DNA from: Caldilineaceae bacterium
Lineage (GTDB): Bacteria > Chloroflexota > Anaerolineae > Caldilineales > Caldilineaceae
DNA length: 34,590 bases
Direction of reading: 5' to 3'
Assembly: GCA_023384455.1 (NCBI GenBank)
Contig: JAHDWH010000029.1
Location: forward strand, 1 to 34,590
The translations under genes were made by a program, and so were the position numbers. Below are positions 16,902-25,487 of this stretch, one piece after another. The number at the start of each line of letters is the position of its first letter. The first letter of the stretch is position 1. The notes under the pieces are model-generated. The model was not told the DNA's origin. It was given only the letters and a program-made list of their open reading frames with translations, and did no database searches.

Positions 16902-17684
16902 GTGAGCGAGACACTCATCCGTTACCAGCGCAGCGCAGCGCCCAAGGCGCGCAAGAGCGAACAGCAATTGCGCCAGGAGATTGTGCAGGTCTGTCAGATG
17001 CTCTGGCAGCGCCAATACGTGGCCGCCAACGACGGCAATGTGAGCGTGCGGCTGGGGCCAGACCGCTTTCTCTGCACCCCTTCTGGCTACAGCAAAGGGC
17101 TGATCCAGCCGGATGAGCTGATTATTGTGGATGGGGAGGTGGAGGTCGTCGGCCCCAGCTATGGGCCAAAGCGCTATCTGCGCCCTACCAGCGAAATGCT
17201 CCTTCACCTGGAAGCCTATCGCCAGCGCCCGGATGTGGATGCGGTGGTCCACGCCCACCCGCCCATTGCCATCGCCCTGAGCATTGCCGGCATCAGCCTG
17301 GCCCACTGTCTGATCCCCGATGTGGTGCTGGGGTTGGGGCTGATCCCCACCAGCGACTACGCTACCCCCGCCAGCCGGGAAGGAGCGGAGGTGATCCGGG
17401 AGCTGATCAAACGCTACGATGCGATTGTCTTGCAGCGCCACGGCAGCGTGACGGTCGGGGGGAGTGTGCTGGAAGCCTATCTGCGGCTGGAAAAGCTGGA
17501 ACAGGCCGCGCAGATCACCAAAACTGTCTACGAATTGCGCCGCCCCGAACCCCTGCCCCAGGCCGAGGTGGATAAACTGGTGGCCTGGCGGGAGCAGCAG
17601 GGCTTGCTGCGCCCCGGCCAGTACGACGATATTTGCGTCGTCTGCGGGATCAACCACCAGGCGGCGGATTGCGGGTGTGATTGA
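16902..17684 (+). CDS. Class II (fuculose-phosphate-type) aldolase, microcompartment-linked
   Basis: Protein of 260 aa from GTG 16902 (AGGAG at 16892-16896). Zinc-aldolase signatures: NDGNVSVR (43-50), Glu98 (TSEML), His117 and His119 in VHAHPP, and His180 in LQRHGSV. The family cleaves fuculose- or rhamnulose-1-phosphate type substrates, or related sugar phosphates, to DHAP and an aldehyde. Two vertex proteins directly upstream suggest encapsulation as in aldolase-type microcompartments. The C-terminus is unusual: Cys245, Cys248, His252, Cys257 and Cys259 in the last 16 residues could bind metal or crosslink. Confidence 0.88.
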   Translation: MSETLIRYQRSAAPKARKSEQQLRQEIVQVCQMLWQRQYVAANDGNVSVRLGPDRFLCTPSGYSKGLIQPDELIIVDGEVEVVGPSYGPKRYLRPTSEMLLHLEAYRQRPDVDAVVHAHPPIAIALSIAGISLAHCLIPDVVLGLGLIPTSDYATPASREGAEVIRELIKRYDAIVLQRHGSVTVGGSVLEAYLRLEKLEQAAQITKTVYELRRPEPLPQAEVDKLVAWREQQGLLRPGQYDDICVVCGINHQAADCGCD

Positions 17685-17688
17685 CCGT

Positions 17689-17925
17689 TTAGGAAGACCC
17701 CTCTGCTGTATACTGGGCCACATACTCCCGCAGCGCGCGATTGATACGGGTCTGGTATCCTCTCCCCGACGGCGCTTCGCCCTGCTTTTTGAACCACGCG
17801 ATTAGGTCCGCGTCCAGCCGCAGGGTGATCTGCTGCTTGACCGGACGGTAGAATAGCCCCCGCTCCACCCCGCTCCACTCCGTCATTTCTGGAATATCTC
17901 GGGTGTCGATCTGCTCGTCTGGCAT
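17689..17925 (-). CDS. BrnA-family antitoxin, 5'-eroded and without BrnT
   Basis: ORF of 78 aa with the BrnA ribbon-helix-helix region: QQITLRLDADLIAWFKKQG, then GYQTRINRALREYV. In-frame DNA upstream (17926-17973) still reads QLTPSQQAELAALAA, a usual start of such proteins, but no ATG, GTG or TTG precedes it before a stop. The gene therefore seems to have lost its start and may use an internal ATG, or be a remnant. No BrnT toxin is found upstream. The gap 17926-18204 otherwise holds a weak CGCAGAT/ATCTGCG inverted repeat and no gene. Confidence 0.7.
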   Translation of the reverse strand: MPDEQIDTRDIPEMTEWSGVERGLFYRPVKQQITLRLDADLIAWFKKQGEAPSGRGYQTRINRALREYVAQYTAEGSS

Positions 17926-18204
17926 AGCGGCCAGCGCGGCTAACTCCGCCTGCTGTGACGGGGTAAGTTGCCTAGCAGCTAAAAATCAGCGCAGATCGAT
18001 TCAAATCATGAAAATCTGCGTCCCTCTGCTCTCTTGGCTTAGTAGCTACGAAAATTCAAACACTTCGCTAATGCGGGCCATACGTGACGCTTATGAAAAT
18101 CAGGTATAGTGAAATGTGTGTATTGTGAAAGAGGAATTGCAAAGCTGCGAATTGAGGTTGACAAGCACTCATTGCAGTAAATTTTAGCGAGGAGAATCAG
18201 ACAT

Positions 18205-20115
18205 ATGGCAAAGATTATCGGAATTGACCTGGGTACTACCAACAGTGTGATAGCCGTGATGGAAGCGGGCACCCCCACAGTGATTGCCAACGCGGAAGGC
18301 AACCGGACGACCCCGTCTGTAGTGGCTTTTTCCAAGAGCGGCGAGCGGCTGGTGGGCGTGACTGCCAAGCGCCAGGCGGTGGTGAACCCGGAAAACACCG
18401 TCTATTCGGTCAAGCGGTTGATGGGTCGGCGCATCGACGATGCCGAGACCCAAAAAACAAAGGGAATGGTTCCCTATCCCATTGGGGAAGGGCCGAACGG
18501 CGACGCCCGAGTACGGGTTCCCGCCAAAGACAAAATGTATACGCCTCAGGAAATCAGCGCGATGATCCTGAGCAAACTCAAGCGGGATGCGGAAGCCTAT
18601 CTGGGCGAGGATGTCAAGCAGGCGGTGATTACTGTGCCGGCCTACTTCAACGACAGCCAGCGCCAGGCCACCAAAGATGCCGGCCAGATCGCCGGGTTGG
18701 AAGTGCTGCGCATTATCAACGAGCCGACCGCGGCTGCTGTGGCCTATGGGCTGGACAAGCAGAACGACGAGACGATTCTGGTCTTTGACCTGGGCGGTGG
18801 CACCTTTGATGTCTCTGTGCTGGAAGTGGGCGACGGTGTGATCGAAGTCAAGTCCACCAACGGCGACACCCACCTGGGCGGTGATGACTGGGACGAGCGT
18901 ATTGTGCATTGGCTGATTGCTGAGTTCAAGAAGGAGCAGGGCATCGACCTGAGCCAGGACCGTCAGGCTTTGCAGCGTCTGCGCGAGGCTGCCGAGAAGG
19001 CGAAGATCGAGCTTTCCAGTACGCCCCAATCGGAGATCAATCTGCCTTTTATTACCGCCGACAGCAGCGGGCCAAAGCATTTGCAGATGTCCCTGAGCCA
19101 GAGCAAATTCGAGCAGTTGACCGCGGACCTGGTAGAACGGCTGAAGCGCCCCTTCGAGGCCGCCCTGCGCGATGCCGGGCTGAAAGCCGCTGATCTGGAC
19201 GAAGTGGTGTTGGTGGGTGGCTCCACCCGTATGCCGATGGCCCAGGAATTGGTGCGCCGGTTGACGGGTAAGGAACCCCACAAGGGCGTCAACCCGGATG
19301 AGGTGGTGGCTGTGGGCGCGGCCCTGCAGGCCGGTGTTCTGGGCGGCGATGTGAAGGACCTGTTGCTCCTGGACGTGACACCCCTGAGCCTGGGTCTGGA
19401 AACCCTGGGCGGTGTGATGACGACCCTCATCCAGCGCAACACGACTATCCCGACGAAGAAGACCGAAACCTTCAGCACGGCTGAGGACAACCAGACCGCC
19501 GTGGATATTCACGTTTTGCAGGGCGAGCGCCAGATGGCCCGGGACAACAAAACCCTGGGCAACTTCCGGCTGGACGGTATTCCCACAGCGCCCCGGGGCA
19601 TTCCCCAGGTCGAGGTGACCTTTGATATTGACGCCAACGGCATTCTGCATGTGAAGGCCCGGGACAAGGCGACCAACAAAGAGCAGAGCATTCAGATCAC
19701 CGCTTCTACCAACCTGTCCAAGGACGAGGTAGATAATCTGGTTCAGGATGCCAAGACCCACGAGGCCGACGACCGGGCCAAGCGAGAGGCCGTGGAGGCC
19801 CGCAACGCTGCGGACAGCCTGATCTACGCCACGGAAAAGTCGATGAAGGATTTGGGCGATAAGGTGAAGCCGGGGGATCGGGAGCAGATCGAGCAGACGA
19901 TTGTAGACCTGCGCTCGGCTATGGAGCGTGACGATACGGCCCAAATCAAGAAGTTGAGTGAGCAGTTGCAGCAAGCCAGCGGCGCGCTGGCCCAGCAGAT
20001 CTACCAGCAGCAGGCCGAGGCCGAAGCAGCCCAGGGCGGTGCCCAGACCAATGGCACGGGCGCTGGCGCAGCCGATGACGAAGATGTGGTGGAAGGCGAA
20101 TTCCGCCAGGTGTAA
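18205..20115 (+). CDS. dnaK: Hsp70 chaperone DnaK
   Basis: Protein of 636 aa, usual length. GAGGAG at 18189-18194 precedes ATG 18205. Canonical features are [11 protein letters not shown], the [12 protein letters not shown] phosphate loop, [10 protein letters not shown], the [11 protein letters not shown] linker, the substrate-binding domain and the acidic EDVVEGEF tail. It refolds proteins with the DnaJ homologue encoded next. Only half of a CIRCE-like site (AGCACTC at 18164-18170) is seen upstream, so HrcA control is not supported. Confidence 0.98.
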   Translation: MAKIIGIDLGTTNSVIAVMEAGTPTVIANAEGNRTTPSVVAFSKSGERLVGVTAKRQAVVNPENTVYSVKRLMGRRIDDAETQKTKGMVPYPIGEGPNGDARVRVPAKDKMYTPQEISAMILSKLKRDAEAYLGEDVKQAVITVPAYFNDSQRQATKDAGQIAGLEVLRIINEPTAAAVAYGLDKQNDETILVFDLGGGTFDVSVLEVGDGVIEVKSTNGDTHLGGDDWDERIVHWLIAEFKKEQGIDLSQDRQALQRLREAAEKAKIELSSTPQSEINLPFITADSSGPKHLQMSLSQSKFEQLTADLVERLKRPFEAALRDAGLKAADLDEVVLVGGSTRMPMAQELVRRLTGKEPHKGVNPDEVVAVGAALQAGVLGGDVKDLLLLDVTPLSLGLETLGGVMTTLIQRNTTIPTKKTETFSTAEDNQTAVDIHVLQGERQMARDNKTLGNFRLDGIPTAPRGIPQVEVTFDIDANGILHVKARDKATNKEQSIQITASTNLSKDEVDNLVQDAKTHEADDRAKREAVEARNAADSLIYATEKSMKDLGDKVKPGDREQIEQTIVDLRSAMERDDTAQIKKLSEQLQQASGALAQQIYQQQAEAEAAQGGAQTNGTGAGAADDEDVVEGEFRQV

Positions 20116-20126
20116 TGTAGAGACGA

Positions 20127-20202
20127 GGGATTGGGACTGGGGACTGGGAGGAATTGCCCCCAGTCCCCAATCCCCAATCCCCAATCCCCGATACCCCTTT
20201 TT
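20127..20202 (+). terminator. Repeat-derived hairpin with T-run after dnaK
   Basis: GGGGACTGGG (20139-20148) pairs perfectly with CCCAGTCCCC (20159-20168), and the stem continues with one bulge through GGGATT/AATCCC repeats. TTTTT follows at about 20198-20202. It could act as a (possibly partial) terminator or as an mRNA-stabilising stem. The GGGGATTGGGGA simple repeat also appears inside the DUF2079 gene, so this may be an accumulated repeat, not a dedicated terminator. Confidence 0.45.
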
Positions 20203-20258
20203 CAAAAAAACGTGTACAATAGTCCTGCGTCTCCTTTCTGATCGAAGGAATCCGTCGG

Positions 20259-21197
20259 ATGGAATACAAGGACTATTACGCGATTCTGGGAGTGCCTCGC
20301 CACGCGGATGGCGGGGAGATTAAGCGCGCCTTCCGCGGGTTGGCCCGTCAACTCCACCCGGACGTGAATCCCGGCAACCAGGAGGCCGAGCGGCGCTTCA
20401 AAGAGGTGAATGAAGCCTACGATGTGCTGGGCGACCCGGAAAAGCGGCAGGTGTATGACCGATGGGGTCAAGCCCCCCAGAGCGGTGGCTTCGACTGGTC
20501 GGGCTATTTTGACAGGCAGGGTGGCGAAGCGGGCCGGGCAGCCGAACGGGGCTACCAGACTTCCGCGCACCGGGAGCCGCCCCCCGACCCGGAGGGCGGA
20601 GAGGCTCACTTTTCTGATCTTTTTCAACAATTGTTCAATAATGGCGCCCGGCGTCCCCGCCCCCGGGTGGACATCTATGAGAGTGGGCCGACCAATCGGG
20701 GGGCAGAGCAGAGTCTGCCTGTGGAGATTTCTCTGGAGGAGGCTTTCTGGGGGGCAACCCGGACTGTGCAACAGGGCAATGCCCGCTTTGAAGTTGCCAT
20801 CCCCCGGGGCGTGCGCAGTGGATCGAAGGTGCGGGTGGCAACACCGGGGGGCGCGCTGCTGTTGGAAGTGCGTGTCAAACCCCACAATACCTTTGCTGTG
20901 GACGAAGCCCATCTGCGCACAAGCCTGGCGGTTGATCTCTACACAGCGCTGCTGGGGGGAGAGGTCCGGGTTCCCACCCTGGAAGGCACTCTCGCCCTGG
21001 CAATTCCTCCCAATACCCAGAATGGCCGGGCGTTCCGGCTAAAGGGCCAGGGAATGCCCACCGACCGTAACCCGGAAGGGCGGGGCGATCTGCTGGTGGA
21101 AATTGTGGTGGAGCTACCCCTGCCCCTCAGCGAAGAAGAACGGCGTCGCTTTGCCGAACTGCGCCGGATGCGCCCACCCACAGGCAGGCGGTTATGA
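20259..21197 (+). CDS. DnaJ-family (type II, CbpA-like) co-chaperone
   Basis: Protein of 312 aa. J domain with YYAILGVPRHAD and the catalytic HPD at 33-35 (QLHPDVNP), a Gly/Pro-rich stretch (about 75-130), then two C-terminal substrate-binding domains (SLEEAFWGATRT, TALLGGEVRVPTLEG). The cysteine-rich zinc finger of class I DnaJ is absent. It stimulates DnaK ATP hydrolysis. The downstream lipoprotein gene overlaps it by four bases (ATGA). Confidence 0.94.
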   Translation: MEYKDYYAILGVPRHADGGEIKRAFRGLARQLHPDVNPGNQEAERRFKEVNEAYDVLGDPEKRQVYDRWGQAPQSGGFDWSGYFDRQGGEAGRAAERGYQTSAHREPPPDPEGGEAHFSDLFQQLFNNGARRPRPRVDIYESGPTNRGAEQSLPVEISLEEAFWGATRTVQQGNARFEVAIPRGVRSGSKVRVATPGGALLLEVRVKPHNTFAVDEAHLRTSLAVDLYTALLGGEVRVPTLEGTLALAIPPNTQNGRAFRLKGQGMPTDRNPEGRGDLLVEIVVELPLPLSEEERRRFAELRRMRPPTGRRL

Positions 21198-22846
21198 ACA
21201 GATCGGGTGTTCAGAAGTCGGACTTTTCGGAAAAAGTCCGACTTCTCCGCTGGGGTTCACTTCTTCTCTGTCTGATGGCCCTTTTCGTTGTGAGCGGCTG
21301 CGGCGGGGAGAAGGCTGCGCCCGGCGAGCCGGAGATAACTGTCATCGCAGCCGCGCCGCCCGCCACACCCCTGCCGCCGCCCACAGAGACACCCACGCCC
21401 ACCCCCACGCCCACACCCATCCAGCCACCCGTCCCCACGCCGGTGGTGGACCTGACAGACCGCTCGATCTACACGGCCAATCTGAAGCCCGCCTTTGCCG
21501 GAGATGTGGACGCCCTGCCCAATGCGCCCCACTACTTTATCCAGGCCGAACTGATCCCCGGCGAAGTGCCGATGGTACGGGGTGTACAGCGGGTGCGTTA
21601 CACCAATCAGGAAGCGGTGGCGCTGGAGGCGCTCTATTTCCGGCTCTATCCAAACCTGCCCGCCTATAACGGCACATCCACAGTGGGCGGGGTGATTGTG
21701 GACAACGAATGGGCGACGACCGCGCTGGAATACGACGACTCGGCCCTGGGTGTCAGCCTGGCCGGGCCCCTGCTCCCCGGCGGCGTGGCCGACATTACCC
21801 TCTGGTTTACGGCCACCCTGCCCACCAGCGTCTTTGCCGGGACAGCCGGTTCGGGTCTCTACGGCTTTCAGGGCAATGTCTACGACCTGGCCGGCTTCTA
21901 CCCGACGATTCCGGTCTACGACGACGAAGGCTGGAATCTGGAGATCACCGCCACCTTTGGGGATTCTCCCTTTACCGACGCCGCCTATTATCAGGTGGAA
22001 TTGACCCTGCCCAGCCAACAGCAGGCCGTGACCGCGGGGGTTGTTGTGGAGCGGCGGGGCAACGGCAACGGCAGTGACACCTGGCGGGCGGTGGCTGGGC
22101 CTGTGCGGGCCTTCTACGCCGCGGCCAGCGACGCCTTTGCCTTCATCAGCGAGGAGGTGGAGGGCACGACTGTGCGTAGCTGGTATCAGCCCGGCGGCGA
22201 GACCGGGGCGCAGACCGCGCTCTTTTACACGAAAGGTTCCCTGCCCGTCTTCAATCGGCTCTTTGGCGAATATCCCCACAACGAATTGGATGTGGTGGCT
22301 ATGCCTACCACCGGTTTTGGGATGGAGTACGCGGGTGTGCTGAATCTGGCCCAGAGCTTTTATGGGGAGGGGGGTGGGGCCTTTGCCGTGGCAACCCCCC
22401 ACGAAGTGGCCCATCTCTGGTTTTTCGATCTGGTGGGCAACGACCAGCCCGACGAACCCTGGCTGGACGAATCCCTGGCCAACTATGCGGTCTATCTCTA
22501 CTACGAGGATGTGGCCTGGCCAGAGATGCGGGATGGGATGATGAACAACATTTTCCTTTATCGCTACCACGCGGCCCAAAATCTGGGCATCGACCGCCCG
22601 GTCGCTGGCCCGGTGACCGGCTACGACGCCTCCAATTATATCAATATCATCTACAGCAAAGGGCCGCTCTTCCTCCACGCGCTGCGGGAACGGATGGGCG
22701 ACGACGCCTTCTTTGCCGCGCTTCTGGACTACGCCCAGACCCACCGCTACGGCATCGCCTATCCCGAGGATCTGCTGGCCGCCTTCCGCCGCCACACGGA
22801 CGCGGGGATCGACGATCTCTACCAATTCTGGATTACCGGCCCATAA
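21194..22846 (+). CDS. Lipoprotein M1-family metallopeptidase (aminopeptidase-like)
   Basis: Protein of 550 aa. Signal sequence with lipobox VSGC, lipidated Cys36, then a Thr/Pro-rich linker (about 55-85) and a beta-rich N-terminal domain. The active site is GFGMEYAG (GxMEN-like, Tyr for Asn) and HEVAH (403-407) with the third zinc ligand Glu426 exactly 18 residues later, matching gluzincins. It would trim peptides at the outer membrane-proximal face. It is shorter than full M1 enzymes and lacks most of the C-terminal helical domain. The signal-peptide coding region contains a perfect hairpin at 21213-21246. Confidence 0.9.
   Translation: MNRSGVQKSDFSEKVRLLRWGSLLLCLMALFVVSGCGGEKAAPGEPEITVIAAAPPATPLPPPTETPTPTPTPTPIQPPVPTPVVDLTDRSIYTANLKPAFAGDVDALPNAPHYFIQAELIPGEVPMVRGVQRVRYTNQEAVALEALYFRLYPNLPAYNGTSTVGGVIVDNEWATTALEYDDSALGVSLAGPLLPGGVADITLWFTATLPTSVFAGTAGSGLYGFQGNVYDLAGFYPTIPVYDDEGWNLEITATFGDSPFTDAAYYQVELTLPSQQQAVTAGVVVERRGNGNGSDTWRAVAGPVRAFYAAASDAFAFISEEVEGTTVRSWYQPGGETGAQTALFYTKGSLPVFNRLFGEYPHNELDVVAMPTTGFGMEYAGVLNLAQSFYGEGGGAFAVATPHEVAHLWFFDLVGNDQPDEPWLDESLANYAVYLYYEDVAWPEMRDGMMNNIFLYRYHAAQNLGIDRPVAGPVTGYDASNYINIIYSKGPLFLHALRERMGDDAFFAALLDYAQTHRYGIAYPEDLLAAFRRHTDAGIDDLYQFWITGP
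21213..21246. repeat. Short palindrome family 2, copy 2, inside coding sequence
   Basis: Arms AGAAGTCGGACTTTT (21213-21227) and AAAAGTCCGACTTCT (21232-21246) are perfect reverse complements with a 4-base loop. It starts 19 bases after the lipoprotein ATG and encodes residues about 7-17 without breaking the frame. It could affect early translation. Confidence 0.85.
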
Positions 22847-22865
22847 TACTCCTAAAAGATCGGAT

Positions 22866-23047
22866 CAGCGACGCTGGTTGAGCGGTATCCTGAGTCCATC
22901 GAAGGGTAGCCGCCAGGAGAGCCAGTGACCTTCCTACCTTCGCCCGGCGGCGTATCGAAACCGAGGAGCGGGTCATCCAGTGTATAATCGTAGACCCGCT
23001 CGGTTTCGATACGGCTGGAAACAGCCCCAGCCTACTCAACCAGCGCT
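22866..23047. repeat. Nested foldback element between peptidase and enolase genes
   Basis: Outer arms CGCTGGTTGAG (22872-22882) and CTCAACCAGCG (23035-23045) are perfect. Inner arms (22951-22974 and 22993-23013) match except for a 3-base bulge. The apical loop contains TATAAT (22983-22988), but no good -35 precedes it. The CGAAACCGAG and GGTTGAGC words are reminiscent of intergenic repeats widespread in bacterial genomes. The whole 257-base gap is essentially this element. Confidence 0.8.
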
Positions 23048-23103
23048 AATCCTGAGCCACCAACTACCCTTCCTTTCCCCAACCCAATCAGAGGAGAACC
23101 CCC

Positions 23104-24246
23104 GTGAAAATTGTCGATGTTACCACCACCACCTTCCGTTACATCTCCAACACAGTCCGGGACTCGGAGGGCCACGGCCATCCCGGCGACCCCCACGAGG
23201 CCAAACAGTCGTTGCTGACTATCAAAACCGATGAGGGCATAGAGGGCTACTGCTTCGGAGCCAACGCCGCCGTCATCGAAAGTCTGGTCAAGCCCCTGCT
23301 CGTGGGCCAAGACCCCTTCTATCGGGAATATCTCTGGCAGATGCTGCGGGAGCGCCAGCGGCTACACCTGGGCAGTCTGTCGGACCGGGTACTCACATCC
23401 GTCGATCTGGCCCTGTGGGATTTGGCCGGGCGCGCCGTGGGCCAGCCCGTGCATAAACTGCTGGGCGCGTTCCGGGACAAAGTGCCCGCCTATGCCAGCA
23501 CAATGTGCGGCGACGATCTCCCCGGCGGCTTGGCTACGCCGGAGGACTACGCCAACTTCGCCAAATGGTGCGTCTTCGAGCGGGGCTACCCGGCCTTCAA
23601 ACTCCACACCTGGCAGCCTCCCTATCCCAACGCGCCCAGCGTCAAGCGGGATTTGGAAGCCTGTGCCGCGGTGCGCGAGGCCGTCGGCCCGGACGTGGAC
23701 CTGATGCTCGATCCCTTCCACTACTACAGCCGGGAAGAGTCCCTGGCGTTGGCCCGGGGGCTGGAAAAGCTGAACTATCTGTGGATGGAGGAGCCGATGG
23801 GGGAGCACAGTATGTCCTCCTACGTCTGGCTGACCGAACAGGCGGACCTGCTGATTGTCGGCCCGGAGACGGCAGAGGGCAAGCACTACGCCCGGGCCGA
23901 GTGGATCAAAGCCGGCGCGGCCGATGTGATCCGCACGGGGGTGGGGGATGTGGGCGGCATCACCCCGGCGATGAAGTGCGTACACCTGTGCGAGTCGTTC
24001 AATATGAGCGTGGAGATTCACGGGGGGGGCGTGGGCAACCTGCACGTCCTCTGCGCGATGGGCATCCCTGGCCGCTACTACGAGCGGGGGCTGCTGCATC
24101 CGTTTATCGACTGGGAAGAGATTCCCGCCTGGCTGAACAAACGGGACGACCCGATGGACAGCGAAGGGTTTGTGTACGTGTCGCAAGACCCAGGGCTGGG
24201 CCAGGACATCAATTGGGATTATATTAACGACAATTTGGTGAAGTAG
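23104..24246 (+). CDS. Enolase-superfamily protein (mandelate racemase/muconate lactonizing group)
   Basis: Protein of 380 aa from GTG 23104 (GAGGAG at 23091-23096). The N-terminal capping domain is followed by a barrel with FKLHTW (Lys166-x-His168), metal ligands Asp203, Glu229 or Glu230, and Glu255 (GPETAEG), and His306 in EIHGGGVGN. Enzymes of this group abstract a proton next to a carboxylate, often acting as acid-sugar dehydratases; the KxH base motif does not let me name the substrate. A hairpin plus T-run follows its stop codon. Confidence 0.85.
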   Translation: MKIVDVTTTTFRYISNTVRDSEGHGHPGDPHEAKQSLLTIKTDEGIEGYCFGANAAVIESLVKPLLVGQDPFYREYLWQMLRERQRLHLGSLSDRVLTSVDLALWDLAGRAVGQPVHKLLGAFRDKVPAYASTMCGDDLPGGLATPEDYANFAKWCVFERGYPAFKLHTWQPPYPNAPSVKRDLEACAAVREAVGPDVDLMLDPFHYYSREESLALARGLEKLNYLWMEEPMGEHSMSSYVWLTEQADLLIVGPETAEGKHYARAEWIKAGAADVIRTGVGDVGGITPAMKCVHLCESFNMSVEIHGGGVGNLHVLCAMGIPGRYYERGLLHPFIDWEEIPAWLNKRDDPMDSEGFVYVSQDPGLGQDINWDYINDNLVK

Positions 24247-24252
24247 AGGGGT

Positions 24253-24310
24253 GGTGATGGTGGGGTACGAACCCCGACATCTCACCATCCCACCATCACC
24301 CTTCATTTTT
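24253..24310 (+). terminator. Probable intrinsic terminator after the enolase-family gene
   Basis: GGTGATGGTGGG (24253-24264) pairs perfectly with CCCACCATCACC (24289-24300), loop 24 bases, followed by CTTCATTTTT. Good stem and T-run, but the loop is long. Confidence 0.55.
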
Positions 24311-24387
24311 GCGCAGCCAACCGCCGCTGCCGATAAGGGCGAGGCGGATTTCGAGCGGCGGTTTCTCCAGAGTGGGAGGAGGAATCA

Positions 24388-24573
24388 TCACATCTGACGG
24401 GGTTGAAGCAGGTCACGACGTACCGCTTCGGCCAAAGCAGCGGATTGACGCAGCCACAGTTGGTGCTAGACCTGCCTCAGCCCAGTCAGTGCCCGCTGCC
24501 CGTTTCGGCTTAGCGTGCCTTCGGATTGCTGTCTGAGCAATTTGTCTAACCATTCGCCCTGGTTTGCTTTTAT
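24388..24573 (-). pseudogene. Decayed gene remnant, premature stop
   Basis: On the minus strand from 24573 the frame reads NQGEWLDKLLRQQSEGTLS, then an in-frame TAG at 24466-24468, then HQLWLRQSAALAEAVRRDLL and two TGA codons at 24385-24390. The two halves look like one helical protein and recall small proteins with an EGTLTPEE...LWLRKAEAL pattern common in Chloroflexota and cyanobacteria, often near toxin-antitoxin genes. No start codon is evident. Overlapping its end, ATG 24388 opens a 30-codon ORF (ending at 24296) that may be a further fragment. This explains most of the 344-base gap 24247-24590. Confidence 0.5.
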
Positions 24574-24590
24574 TCACATCACCCCATTGC

Positions 24591-25487
24591 TCAGATCGTC
24601 AACAAATCCGGCCCGGTCACTGTTGCCGCTGCATCCAGCGCCCCCGAAGCGATCAGTTCGCCCAGCGTGGCGAAGCGGTGATCGCCCAGGCCCTTTACCT
24701 GCTCCACAACCCCATCTACCAGGCGACAGGCGTGCTCAAAGTCGTCGGCAATGCCGTGAGTGTGCATCAGAATCACTGCCACCGGACTTTCTGTGACGAT
24801 GCGCGCCACGTCCTGCCGGGCCAGATGGATAAACTCAGCGCTTCGCATACCCGCGCCCCGCCAAGTGTATTCGTTGAGAATCGGCGCTTCGATCACATCC
24901 GCGTACCAGCCGTATGGGCGGTGGGGGATATCATCCGTCCAGACAGGCGTCAGGTCCCCGCTATTGTGAGGCAGGTGTTCGTAACCCGTGCCGCTGATAT
25001 ATTGGCAGGAGTGATAGCCGATGCCGACTGCGGCCAGAGCGTTGAACATTGCCTGAGAAATGGCCCCGCAGGGGGCACGAAAAAGCACCGGCTCAATCGC
25101 CAGCTCCCGCTGAAAAATCTCCATCCCCTCCTCGATATGGGCGCGCAAATTTGCCACTGTGTAGCGGGGCAGCAGTTCCTCCCGCCGCTGGGCAAACTCC
25201 TCCAGAAAAGCTGGGCGGATGGCGGTAGCGGGCCAGGCAGGCGGGCCAAACTCGAAACAGTCTGCGTGGGTCAGCCCATGCAGTTGCAGGTCGTGGCCCG
25301 CATCCCGCGCTTCTCGCAAAACTTCCAGCCACTCCGCCGAAAGAGGCTGACCACCAGGTTTGGGAACCACCAGCCAAGTGGCAGCCAAAGAGCGGCCTCC
25401 CAGAAAACGGGCAAAGCGCCGGGTCGCCTCTACCAGCACCTCGCCCCCCATCCCCGCATCATCGATACTCCACACAAAGTCGGTCAT
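24591..25487 (-). CDS. Polysaccharide deacetylase-like (NodB-related) protein
   Basis: Protein of 298 aa. Start ATG 25487 overlaps the stop of the upstream gene (ATGA); ATG 25523 would add a tail read from that gene. Metal-site features are SIDDAG (Asp9/Asp10), DLQLHGLTH (His70-x3-His74), LFRAPCGAIS, and HTHG near residue 240. The family includes N-deacetylases of chitin-type or peptidoglycan sugars and DUF2334-like relatives. There is no signal peptide, so a cytoplasmic or intracellular substrate is possible. Confidence 0.75.
   Translation of the reverse strand: MTDFVWSIDDAGMGGEVLVEATRRFARFLGGRSLAATWLVVPKPGGQPLSAEWLEVLREARDAGHDLQLHGLTHADCFEFGPPAWPATAIRPAFLEEFAQRREELLPRYTVANLRAHIEEGMEIFQRELAIEPVLFRAPCGAISQAMFNALAAVGIGYHSCQYISGTGYEHLPHNSGDLTPVWTDDIPHRPYGWYADVIEAPILNEYTWRGAGMRSAEFIHLARQDVARIVTESPVAVILMHTHGIADDFEHACRLVDGVVEQVKGLGDHRFATLGELIASGALDAAATVTGPDLLTI

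Noticed and set aside
18158..18186. TTGACA at 18158 with overlapping AGCACTC, as a CIRCE-controlled dnaK promoter
   Set aside because: The second CIRCE half-site is absent at the expected distance, and a start from a -10 near 18181 would put the transcript start almost on the ribosome binding site.
18184..20205. 673-aa open frame antisense to dnaK
   Set aside because: Fully explained as the complement of dnaK; antisense-to-dnaK frames are a known annotation artefact.
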